From NCBI GenBank assembly GCA_025057015.1, contig JANWYG010000007.1:62001-126000 (forward strand): DNA of 64,000 nt. The letters are read 5' to 3'. The translations under genes and the position numbers were made by a program. This document shows positions 37,318 through 45,335 of the stretch, piece after piece. Positions within the stretch are counted from its first letter, which is position 1; the number at the start of each line of letters is the position of its first letter. Origin of the DNA: Blastocatellia bacterium (GTDB taxonomy: Bacteria > Acidobacteriota > Blastocatellia > Chloracidobacteriales > JADJPF01). The notes under the pieces are model-generated. The model searched no databases. It was not told the DNA's origin and saw only the letters and a list, made by a program, of their open reading frames with translations.

Positions 37318-39830
37318 CGCTCCTTCTAGCGCTGCTGCTCGCGCTTTGCTGTAAGTTACCAGACGAACCGCCGGCTACCGCACATCAGAAAAACTCCGTT
37401 TCGCAAGATAACCTACAAGCTATCGTTGCTAAAGCTATGGATAACCGTAGCGGAGCCGTGGTAGTCATGGATGCCGACGGCAACATTCTGAGTCTTTATA
37501 ATAAAGACCTAGCTGACAGGGATTTTCCCCTTGGGTCTATAGTCAAGCCGTTCATCGCAAAATCCATAACTGAAAGAAAGTACCTTTGTCGGGGAAAGTA
37601 TGGTCGCATACTATGTACGCATCCTAAGCAAACCGCACCAATCAGCTTGGCGCAAGCAATAGCAATTTCTTGTAACGGCTATTTTGCATCGCTTGCTGAA
37701 GAACTTGACTTGCGATCAATTGAACAATCATTACGTAAATACGGCTTCGGTAACGGCCACCTGTTGCCAGGAAAACAAAAGGAAGATTTCTTCATCGGTG
37801 AAGGCGGAACCGTAACCCTGTCTCCAATTGCGTTGACTAGAGCAATGCTTACGCTGGCTTTAAATCATCCTCCAGCTACCTATACCAATCACGATCTAGA
37901 CCTGCCTCAAGAAATACTCGAAGGCCTGCGAGGTTGCATAGAATATGGCACTGCAGCAAACAACGATTGGAAGTCACTCCCGCAAGATTTAATGGTTATC
38001 GGTAAAACCGGCTCTCCTACTATCCCCGATGACGTAATCACACACGGCTGGTTTAGCGCAGTAGTATGCAGGAAAGGCACAGCAGACTTTGCCGTCACTG
38101 TCTTTCTGAAAGCTGGACGCGGTAGCGAAGCTGCTGCTATAGCCGCAGACGTAATTACTAAGTTCATTCAGTCAGCCTCTGTCACTGCAGAAAGCAACGA
38201 CGAAATCAGTGTGGCCGTCTTTTCCTCGCTCCAACCTAAGAGCGCAAACTTTAGTGCCAAGCAGCTAAAACTAAGAGACTTTCAAAACAGATGCTTAGCT
38301 ACGACAACTCAGGTTACCTTATCCGTAGTAGGAGCTGACAAGTTAGTTGCCCGCATTGCAGAAGGTGTAGAAATTCCAGCCGTACAGCTACACCTGGAAG
38401 CAGAGCATCTGCGGATAAGGATCGAAGGCGCTGCAGAACGTTTCTACTCTACAGGCATGTTTACTCTTCGGCTAGACAGAGAAAGCCGCTCGATACTCAT
38501 AATCGAGCACACCAAGTTGGAAAGCTATGTAGCAAGTGTCGTTTCGACTGAGATACCAGAAGAAACTGAACCAGAAGCGCTCAAGGCACAAGCCGTAGTG
38601 GCAAGAAGTTATGCTGTTGCCTCTCCACCCAGACACAAAGGATACCGTTTCTGTGACTCTACGCACTGCCAAAGATATGTAGGTCAAGCAGCTGTAGCAG
38701 CAATGAAAGCAGCAAAAGAGACCGCCGGTGAATACCTAATCGATCAAGGCAATAGACCTGTACAAGCTCTCTATCATGCCTGTTGTGGAGGAAAGCTTCT
38801 TACAGCTAACCGGGTATGGAAGGCAAGTAGTGAACCTTCTAAACTATGCGGCTACTGTAAAGGCCATCCTTGGCAACGCAAGATACCAAGAAGTCAGCTA
38901 CTGTCAATACTCGGCAGGCACCTAGGTATAGAAGTAAAAAACACGCAACTAGTGCTAGACGAAAACAATGCCTGTTTGCGTCTAGAACTCTCCACTTCGG
39001 AAGGGAAACGAATCTTGCCCTGCGGTATCTTACTAGAACTCTTAGCTGACTGCCCTTCTCTACCCACAGAACTACGTTTGATTAACGAAACGGTCTTAAT
39101 AGCCGGTAAAGGCCTTGGTCATTGCGTTGGACTGTGTCAACACGCTGCACACACCATGGCCAAACAAGGTCGAAGTTACAGCGAGATACTCAGCAACTTT
39201 CTGCCCGATCTACGCCTAAGTAGGGCTATTCTTACTAGACCTGTCGGTAACTTACAAGAAAAATCCACTGTATATGAAATAGAAAATCTGTCGATAAGTT
39301 TCTTTGCACCAAACACGATAGTAGAAGCAAAAGAAGTAGCTTCGATAGCGCTACGCGCAGCTGCACAATTAGGCAAGAATGCCCCAGGACTGCGCTTTGA
39401 GTTCGTGCTACACGGCAGTACAGCCAGCTTCTGCTCTGTTACAGGACAAGGTGGTGACGTAGCAGCAGTCACTGTAGGCACTAAGATTCATCTTCAGCCG
39501 CTACACCTCTGCCGACTAGGGTCACTGCGCGAACTGGTTCGGCACGAGATGGCTCATGTTGCTATAGACCATGTCGGCGGAAAATCCGTAGCACGCTGGC
39601 TCCATGAAGGTTATGCAACAATCTTTGCAGGCGAAAAGTATACCTCCGTCAGACCAACTGCCGATCTGGAATGCAGATTGGTACGCGCAAGAAGTAACGA
39701 AGAGCGAAGACAATTGTACGCTGAAGCAGCAACCAAAGTAGCTGAACTGCTTGCAAAAACAGGTGAAAGAGCTCTCTGGCAAGCTCTTGCTGCAGGACGC
39801 TTTCGTTCCCAAGGCTGCAACTCTAACTAA
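37245..39830 (+). CDS. PBP-like transpeptidase / SpoIID / HExxH zinc-peptidase fusion
   Basis: 861 residues. A hydrophobic signal ends LALCCK (residues 33-37), a likely lipoprotein site. Domain 1 (about 50-310) shows penicillin-binding-protein motifs in order: Ser98-I-V-Lys101 (SxxK), Ser142-C-Asn144 (SxN) and Lys254-Thr-Gly256 (KTG). Domain 2 (about 360-665) is SpoIID/LytB: YVASVVSTEIPEE, ALKAQAVVARSYAV and the closing GKGLGHCVGLCQHAAH. Domain 3 (about 675-861) is a gluzincin-type peptidase with His767-Glu-Met-Ala-His771 and probable third ligand Glu788 in LHEGYA. The protein could cross-link, cut glycan and cut protein. Start uncertain (ATG 37245, or ATG 37266), neither with a good Shine-Dalgarno. 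Confidence 0.82.
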   Translation: MATASTWMVICGNAYCHFSQNPILTLLLALLLALCCKLPDEPPATAHQKNSVSQDNLQAIVAKAMDNRSGAVVVMDADGNILSLYNKDLADRDFPLGSIVKPFIAKSITERKYLCRGKYGRILCTHPKQTAPISLAQAIAISCNGYFASLAEELDLRSIEQSLRKYGFGNGHLLPGKQKEDFFIGEGGTVTLSPIALTRAMLTLALNHPPATYTNHDLDLPQEILEGLRGCIEYGTAANNDWKSLPQDLMVIGKTGSPTIPDDVITHGWFSAVVCRKGTADFAVTVFLKAGRGSEAAAIAADVITKFIQSASVTAESNDEISVAVFSSLQPKSANFSAKQLKLRDFQNRCLATTTQVTLSVVGADKLVARIAEGVEIPAVQLHLEAEHLRIRIEGAAERFYSTGMFTLRLDRESRSILIIEHTKLESYVASVVSTEIPEETEPEALKAQAVVARSYAVASPPRHKGYRFCDSTHCQRYVGQAAVAAMKAAKETAGEYLIDQGNRPVQALYHACCGGKLLTANRVWKASSEPSKLCGYCKGHPWQRKIPRSQLLSILGRHLGIEVKNTQLVLDENNACLRLELSTSEGKRILPCGILLELLADCPSLPTELRLINETVLIAGKGLGHCVGLCQHAAHTMAKQGRSYSEILSNFLPDLRLSRAILTRPVGNLQEKSTVYEIENLSISFFAPNTIVEAKEVASIALRAAAQLGKNAPGLRFEFVLHGSTASFCSVTGQGGDVAAVTVGTKIHLQPLHLCRLGSLRELVRHEMAHVAIDHVGGKSVARWLHEGYATIFAGEKYTSVRPTADLECRLVRARSNEERRQLYAEAATKVAELLAKTGERALWQALAAGRFRSQGCNSN

Positions 39831-39838
39831 GTAGATCG

Positions 39839-39867
39839 TTGACAGACACATAATATTCGCTTATTTT
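39839..39867 (+). promoter_or_regulatory. Promoter of lexA
   Basis: TTGACA (39839-39844), 17-nt spacer, TATTTT (39862-39867). The predicted start is near 39874, followed by AAGGAG at 39884-39889, 9 nt before the ATG. I could not pick out a convincing LexA box overlapping it. Confidence 0.6.
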
Positions 39868-39898
39868 TCGCTTAACCGACAGTAAGGAGTAACCCAGG

Positions 39899-40504
39899 AT
39901 GTCTGTGCTATCAGAAAAGCAGCAACAAGTCTATGAGTTCATCGTCGAGTTTGTACGAACCAGAGGACATTCACCCAAGATAAAGGATATATCAAAGCGA
40001 TTTGGATTCTCCTCCCCGGCAACAGTACACAAGTACCTAGTAGCCTTAGAGAAAGCGGGCTACATCGTCAGAGGTAAGAGAAATGCCCTAGTCAAGCTGC
40101 TTTCTTCACCAACTACTTTTGCGGAGTCTGTAGAAGTACCTTTGCTCGGAAGGATAGCTGCCGGTAAACCTATTGATGAAAGCCTAAACGGCAAGTTCGT
40201 TGCTATTCCAAAAGAGCTACTTGGTTGCGGGCAGACTTACGCGCTAAAAGTAGTAGGTGACTCCATGATAGACGAGCATATTACTGACGGTGACCTCATA
40301 ATAGTTGAACATAAAGAAACCGCCAGCAACGGTGAAACAATAGTAGCCATCGTCGAAAATCTCGGAGCTACGGTTAAAAAATTCTATTTCGACAAAGGTA
40401 AGGTGAGACTACAACCGGCAAATCCAAACTACAAACCGCTCTTGCTAGAACCAGAAAAAGTCCAGGTGCAAGGAAGAGTAATAGGAGTAATAAGAAAGTA
40501 CTGA
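39899..40504 (+). CDS. lexA: LexA repressor
   Basis: SOS-response repressor with latent self-cleaving protease. 201 residues. The N-terminal winged helix covers residues 1-68 (IKDISKRFGFSSPATVHKYL). The cleavage site is Ala88-Gly89 in GRIAAGKP, the catalytic Ser122 is in GDSMID and the catalytic Lys160 is in ATVKKFY, all intact. The recognition helix differs from the E. coli type, so its operator should differ too. It is followed by the inverted repeat at 40511-40620. Confidence 0.96.
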   Translation: MSVLSEKQQQVYEFIVEFVRTRGHSPKIKDISKRFGFSSPATVHKYLVALEKAGYIVRGKRNALVKLLSSPTTFAESVEVPLLGRIAAGKPIDESLNGKFVAIPKELLGCGQTYALKVVGDSMIDEHITDGDLIIVEHKETASNGETIVAIVENLGATVKKFYFDKGKVRLQPANPNYKPLLLEPEKVQVQGRVIGVIRKY

Positions 40505-40510
40505 AAGCCA

Positions 40511-40620
40511 TACCCTCTGTGCTCTCTCTGTGTACTCTGTGTCTCTGTGGTGAAAAAATAAAATAAACCACAGAGACACAAAGAACACAGAGAACACAGA
40601 GACACAAAGAACACAAAGAA
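40511..40620. repeat. CTCTGTG/CACAGAG imperfect inverted repeat
   Basis: A purine/pyrimidine-biased low-complexity element in the convergent gap between lexA and the ROK kinase. Arms 40526-40550 and 40568-40592 are complementary at 23 of 25 positions around an A-rich 17-nt loop. The right arm continues with further CACAGAG/CACAAAG units to 40620. It can fold into a long hairpin and may serve as a bidirectional terminator. Similar CACAGAG-rich dyads occur in unrelated genomes as far as I recall; I cannot check this here. Confidence 0.75.
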
Positions 40621-40633
40621 TAAGGAGTCTAGC

Positions 40634-41527
40634 TTAGGTTGATATTTGCTCTTCGAGTAGAACAGCTGCGCCTAGAAGTGCAGCGTAGTTTTTAAGTTTG
40701 CATCGCAGCAACTGCAAGTTACGCATAGCTAAGGGAAATGTGCGCAACTTCATTTCTTCGAGTATATACGGCTCAAGTAGGTCATAAGCAGCCGAACCTC
40801 CACCACCAATCACTACTGCCTGGGGGTTAAGAATATTAACAAGACTAGAAATTAGTATACCAAGAGCCGTACCTGCACGCTTGAACGCCTTTAGAGCAGC
40901 TTGTTCGCCATTCTTAGCAAGTTCATACGCCTCACGAGCACTCGTTGCGTTTGAGCCATACTCTTTTGCAAGTCTCAGCATAGATGATGCCGAGCCGTAA
41001 GCTTCGGCACAGCCAGAAGCACCACAACCACAGCGTCGACCGTTTTCTTCTATACACACATGTCCTATTTCAGCAGCAACGCCATCAGCTCCACGCCAAA
41101 GCCGGCCTTCCAACACTATTCCACCACCTATTCCCGTACCAAGAGTGATTACTACCACACTTTTGTAACCAATAGCTGCTCCGTAGGTAACTTCGCCGAC
41201 AGCATAAGCGTTCGCATCGTTTTCAACCATACAATGCAAACCGGACAAACGTCGAATCTCCTCAGCCATAGGATAGCCGTCAAGTTCAGGCAGATTTGGA
41301 GCTTTCGACAGTCCTCCAAGTCCTCTAGAGACCGCTCCTGGGGCTGCTACAGCTACTCCCACAGCTGTACCGGCACTCAACTTCATCGCTTGCTCGGCAA
41401 TCAGCCCAACTATTGACTCAGCACCACGAGGGGTAGAAAAAATCTCGCGATGTTCTACGTTGTTGCCAACAACGCGAGCTATGCGCAGATTTGTACCACC
41501 TAAATCAACTACAATTACAGGCTTCAA
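40634..41527 (-). CDS. ROK-family sugar kinase (glucokinase-like)
   Basis: 297 residues. The N-terminal ATP-binding phosphate loop is VVDLGGTNLRIA. The sugar-binding and catalytic Asp lies in ENDANAYAVGE, and the ROK zinc site is formed by EIGH and CGCGASGCAEAY. No N-terminal helix-turn-helix is present, so it is a kinase and not a repressor of the NagC/Mlc type. Glucokinase is the most likely activity, but other hexoses cannot be excluded. It converges with lexA and is divergent from the cysC operon. Confidence 0.92.
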   Translation of the reverse strand: MKPVIVVDLGGTNLRIARVVGNNVEHREIFSTPRGAESIVGLIAEQAMKLSAGTAVGVAVAAPGAVSRGLGGLSKAPNLPELDGYPMAEEIRRLSGLHCMVENDANAYAVGEVTYGAAIGYKSVVVITLGTGIGGGIVLEGRLWRGADGVAAEIGHVCIEENGRRCGCGASGCAEAYGSASSMLRLAKEYGSNATSAREAYELAKNGEQAALKAFKRAGTALGILISSLVNILNPQAVVIGGGGSAAYDLLEPYILEEMKLRTFPLAMRNLQLLRCKLKNYAALLGAAVLLEEQIST

Positions 41528-41736
41528 TTAGCCTCCTTACTTCATCTCACAAGTTTTGCCTCTACCTTAGCAATCATTCCTAAGTTCGGCAAGTAAACAA
41601 TCCTTAATCTGTTCAATTTTGCCGCCTGCAAGGACTTCTTGTAATCTATAGTCTCGTAGTGTTGAGTTCACTTACGGACGTCTTTGTTGTACACTGACCA
41701 TTTTATCGGTTAAATCTTAAAATAAGAGGCATGTCA

Positions 41737-42339
41737 ATGCAGAAAGGATTCACGCTCTGGTTTACAGGTCTATCTGGCGCGGGAAAAACTACTTTAGCAC
41801 ACATGGTCGAGGCCGAGCTCCGTAGACGCGGCTGCAAAGTAGAGGTACTTGACGGAGATGTAATACGTACCAACTTGAGTAAAGGACTCGGTTTTTCAAA
41901 AGAGGACCGAGACACTAATATTCGCAGAATAGGCTTCGTATGTCACTTACTTTCACGCAACGGAGTAGTAGCTATTGCAGCAGCCATTTCCCCGTATCGT
42001 GCAGTAAGAGACGAAGTACGTGCCCAAATAGGCGATTTCGTAGAGGTCTATGTACGTTGCCCTCTTGAAGTTGCTGCCGCACGCGACGTAAAAGGTCTCT
42101 ATGCTAAAGCTATGGCCGGTGAGATACCAGCCTTCACAGGTGTATCTGATCCCTACGAAGAGCCGCTCAATCCAGAAATCCTTGTGGACACATCTGTACA
42201 GACCAAAGAAGAAAGTTTTAAGGTGATAATGTTGCGTCTAGAGGAACTGGGTTATGTCCCTAAAGCCGAAGCAGAAGTCTACTCTGAAGATGAGGAAGAG
42301 GAAGTCAAGCGCCGCCTCGAAGAACTAGGCTATCTGTAA
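41737..42339 (+). CDS. cysC: Adenylylsulfate kinase with acidic LGYL tail
   Basis: Phosphorylates APS to PAPS, the universal sulfuryl donor. About 200 residues. It has a Walker A in [33 protein letters not shown], the lid [18 protein letters not shown] and the DPYEEP motif. The conserved domain ends with LRLEELGYV. About 27 further residues then run through an acidic stretch (SEDEEEE) to a second RLEELGYL at the extreme C-terminus. I chose ATG 41737 because AGAGG sits 7 nt upstream; ATG 41731 is too close to it. It begins a six-gene operon with four phosphatase-like genes. No sulfate-assimilation genes accompany it, so PAPS may serve sulfation. Confidence 0.93.
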   Translation: MQKGFTLWFTGLSGAGKTTLAHMVEAELRRRGCKVEVLDGDVIRTNLSKGLGFSKEDRDTNIRRIGFVCHLLSRNGVVAIAAAISPYRAVRDEVRAQIGDFVEVYVRCPLEVAAARDVKGLYAKAMAGEIPAFTGVSDPYEEPLNPEILVDTSVQTKEESFKVIMLRLEELGYVPKAEAEVYSEDEEEEVKRRLEELGYL

Positions 42340-42355
42340 TACCGCCGGAGGATTT

Positions 42356-43711
42356 ATGGGGTTACTAGACTTTTTCAAAAAAGCGAAAACCGAACGCAAA
42401 GTCGTCTTGATAGGATTAGATGGCACACCGTACACGCTTTTAAAGCAATACATAGAAGATGGTACTATGCCCAATCTGGCACGGATTACAAACGATTGCC
42501 TGCTAAAACAGATGGATGTATCGATACCAGAAGTGTCATCCACCTCGTGGACATGCTTCTACACGGGCTGTAATCCGGCGCAGCACGGCATCTTCGGCTT
42601 TCTAGATCTTCAACCTAATTCGTACAAGATTTATTTTCCCAATTCACGCAATGTCAAGATGCCTGCGCTATGGGATATAGTAGGCAACAGCGGTAAGCGC
42701 TCTGTAGTTATCAACGTACCACAAACTTATCCTGCTAAGCAGACAAACGGTGTCCTAATTTCTGGATTCGTAGCTACGGATATAAAGAAAGCGACGTATC
42801 CAGCTGAATTGTTGCCAACACTTTCTGAACTAGGGTATCGCCTTGACCCAGACGCTGCACGTGCTCGTGAATCAAAAGAAGCCTTCATAGAGGACATACT
42901 AGACGTATTTGAGAAGCGTCGCCGTACAATACTGCACCTGTTTGAGCACGAAAAGTGGTCGTTGTTTATTGGTACTGTGACCGAAACTGATCGCCTGCAC
43001 CACTTCATGTGGGATGCGGCCGTCGATCCAAACCACAAATACCACGACGCTTTCAAAGAGTTCTACAGACGAGTCGACAAGCTGCTTGGCGAGGTTTATG
43101 AAAGGTTGGACACAAGCACTACATTTATGATGTGCTCAGATCATGGCTTCACAAAGATCGAGCAACAAGTCTATCTGAATTATTGGCTAAAGTCGAACGG
43201 TTATCTATCTTTCACTTCAGATACTCCGAAGAGCATAGAAGAGATAGGCAGTAACAGTCGCGCTTTTGCGCTAGACCCCACGCGCATATACATTAACCTC
43301 AAGGGAAAGTATCCACAAGGCACAGTAAGCACCGGAGAGTACGAGCGACTAAGAAGCGAGATTGCCGATGGATTACTATCTCTCGAACATAACGGCCAGC
43401 GGATACTGCAACGAGTCTTTATGAAAGAGGAAATCTTTCGAGGGCCGCTGCTAGAACAAGCACCTGATCTAGTAGTGCTATCGAATTATGGGTATGACAT
43501 GAAAGGTGCAACAAACAAACAAGTATTGATGGACACGGAATTGTTTACAGGTATGCACACGCAAGATGACGCACACTTACTCATAGGTCGGCGTGGCACT
43601 GCAAGACCAAGCATCGAGCGTAAGCCGCATATCTGTGATATAGCACCAACGATTCTTAAAGAACTCGACATTGCTGTTCCTCCGGATATGGTAGGTAGGG
43701 CGCTAGTATGA
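42356..43711 (+). CDS. Alkaline-phosphatase-superfamily phosphodiesterase, paralogue 1 (no LGY tail)
   Basis: 451 residues, apparently cytoplasmic (no signal peptide). Type I phosphodiesterase/nucleotide pyrophosphatase fold: first metal Asp in LIGLDGTPY, nucleophile region SSTSWTCFYTG with a Ser at the nucleophile position, TETDRLHH, and the metal-binding CSDHGF. A final His lies in TGMHTQDD. It has a shorter C-terminus than its three neighbours, ending DMVGRALV. GGAGG precedes the ATG. It overlaps the next gene by 4 nt. The substrate may be a phospho- or sulfo-ester; sequence alone does not decide. Confidence 0.88.
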   Translation: MGLLDFFKKAKTERKVVLIGLDGTPYTLLKQYIEDGTMPNLARITNDCLLKQMDVSIPEVSSTSWTCFYTGCNPAQHGIFGFLDLQPNSYKIYFPNSRNVKMPALWDIVGNSGKRSVVINVPQTYPAKQTNGVLISGFVATDIKKATYPAELLPTLSELGYRLDPDAARARESKEAFIEDILDVFEKRRRTILHLFEHEKWSLFIGTVTETDRLHHFMWDAAVDPNHKYHDAFKEFYRRVDKLLGEVYERLDTSTTFMMCSDHGFTKIEQQVYLNYWLKSNGYLSFTSDTPKSIEEIGSNSRAFALDPTRIYINLKGKYPQGTVSTGEYERLRSEIADGLLSLEHNGQRILQRVFMKEEIFRGPLLEQAPDLVVLSNYGYDMKGATNKQVLMDTELFTGMHTQDDAHLLIGRRGTARPSIERKPHICDIAPTILKELDIAVPPDMVGRALV

Positions 43712-45321
43712 AGGCAATAGTTATAGGGTTAGACGGCGCTACATTAGAAGTAATCAAGCAGCTAATCGAACAGGACAAAATGCCTGTATTTGCTAAACTT
43801 ATGCAAGAAGGTGCGCACGGATTGCTACGGTCATCAATTACGCCAAACAGCTTTCCTGGCTGGACGTCGGCAAGCACCGGTACGAGCGAAGGCCGCCATG
43901 GCATATTCACTCCCCTTGTCCGGCGCGAAGATAACTTTTTACTCAAAGCAATGAACAGCTCAGATATACGCACGAAGACGCTCTGGGAACTTTTGTCTGA
44001 GCGTGGTCGGCGCGTTTGTGTAATCAACGATCCTTGCTCGTATCCTCCTATTGCAGTAAACGGTTTGCTCGTCTGCGGGATGCTCTGGCCAGGTGGCGAT
44101 GCTAAGTACACCTATCCCGAATCGCTTGCCTTAGAGCTAGCCCGTATGGGCTATATAGTAGACGTCAATCTGAATGGCAAAGGAAACGAACAGATCGCAG
44201 CAGAATTGATGCACTCGATAGACCGCAGGTTAGAGGCGGTGCTGAAGCTGTCTCAGCAAGATGATTGGGATCTGGTTTGGGCAGTATTTACCGAATCTGA
44301 TAGAGCACAGCATCGACTTTGGGCAGCTTGGGACGATAAGCATCCAAACCACAGTGCTCAACCATCTACGCTGCGCAATGCCATACCCGAAATTTATAGT
44401 AAACTCGATGCTGCAGTAGGTGCCATTATCTCTATTGCGGACAAAGATACAGCCGTGTTCATAGTCTCTGACCACGGCTTCGGTCCCTTTTATGCTTCGT
44501 TCGATGTGCATGCTTGGTTGCTCGCCGAAGGGTACCTAGTCGAGAAAGGACACAAAGCAAAGCTTAAGTCACTACTTAGAAAAGCTGGTATACTTGAGGA
44601 AGCTATAGCTGCATACCGTAAGCTACGTCGTCCTTTCGAAAACCGGATAGAATACGGCACTAAAAAACTCAACTCTCAAGCAGCATTTACTGAAACTTAC
44701 CTCAATCAGGTTGACTGGCAACGTACTGTTGCCTACTACACCTTAGACGGTGGTATAAGGCTCAACCTGCGCGGACGTGAACCACATGGCTGGATAGAGG
44801 AACACCGAGCAGCAGAGCTCAAAGAAGAAATCCGAGCAAAATTACTTGCCCAGCGCTATCCTAATGGCACAGCAATCTTTCGCTACGTTCTCACTCAAGA
44901 AGAAGCTTATGATGGCCCGTACAGCCGATACGCTCCAGATCTCATTCTCTCGGCAGATCATGCCGGCTATAACGGCCCACTCAAAGGCAATCCATTTCTG
45001 AGACCCTGTAACCATAACTCTGGTGAGCACACTCCGTATGGAATACTTTTTGCTTACGGGGCAAAAATCCGCTGTAACACTGTAGTCGAAGGGGCAAAAC
45101 TCATAGATATCGCTCCGACAGTGCTCTACTATTTAGATGAACCGCTTACTATGGAAATGGACGGGCGAGTTCTTACCGAGCTGTTCACACCGGAGTTCAA
45201 TAGAAGCAGACAGATAAAACGCACGGGTAGCTCTTATAGAAATGCTTCAGAAGCTTCTACAGCTACGACTTTTGAAGACGACTCCGTAGCCGAAAAATTG
45301 CGCAGCTTAGGCTACATATAG
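43708..45321 (+). CDS. Alkaline-phosphatase-superfamily phosphodiesterase, paralogue 2
   Basis: 537 residues, no signal peptide. Motifs: VIGLDGATLE, NSFPGWTSASTGTSEGRHGI (Ser at the nucleophile position), FTESDRAQHRLW, VSDHGFGPF and a late His in SGEHTPYG. An internal Lys/Arg-rich helical insert follows the SDHGF motif (about residues 270-325). The C-terminus runs through a Ser/Thr/Asp linker to EKLRSLGYI. Its ATG overlaps the stop of paralogue 1 (ATGA). Confidence 0.88.
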   Translation: MKAIVIGLDGATLEVIKQLIEQDKMPVFAKLMQEGAHGLLRSSITPNSFPGWTSASTGTSEGRHGIFTPLVRREDNFLLKAMNSSDIRTKTLWELLSERGRRVCVINDPCSYPPIAVNGLLVCGMLWPGGDAKYTYPESLALELARMGYIVDVNLNGKGNEQIAAELMHSIDRRLEAVLKLSQQDDWDLVWAVFTESDRAQHRLWAAWDDKHPNHSAQPSTLRNAIPEIYSKLDAAVGAIISIADKDTAVFIVSDHGFGPFYASFDVHAWLLAEGYLVEKGHKAKLKSLLRKAGILEEAIAAYRKLRRPFENRIEYGTKKLNSQAAFTETYLNQVDWQRTVAYYTLDGGIRLNLRGREPHGWIEEHRAAELKEEIRAKLLAQRYPNGTAIFRYVLTQEEAYDGPYSRYAPDLILSADHAGYNGPLKGNPFLRPCNHNSGEHTPYGILFAYGAKIRCNTVVEGAKLIDIAPTVLYYLDEPLTMEMDGRVLTELFTPEFNRSRQIKRTGSSYRNASEASTATTFEDDSVAEKLRSLGYI

Positions 45322-45335
45322 TTGAGGGGGTGTAA

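Noticed and set aside
40374-40616. Small Cys/Leu/Val-rich open frames across the repeat
   Set aside because: They translate the CACAGAG repeat in two frames; periodic low-complexity sequence, not genes.
40511-40620. CRISPR array
   Set aside because: Units are 7-12 nt, degenerate and without regular spacers, and form a hairpin; no cas gene is present.
43690-43760. Frameshifted remnant of the LGY tail after paralogue 1
   Set aside because: Paralogue 2 begins within the last 4 nt of paralogue 1 and its coding is intact, leaving no room for a lost tail.
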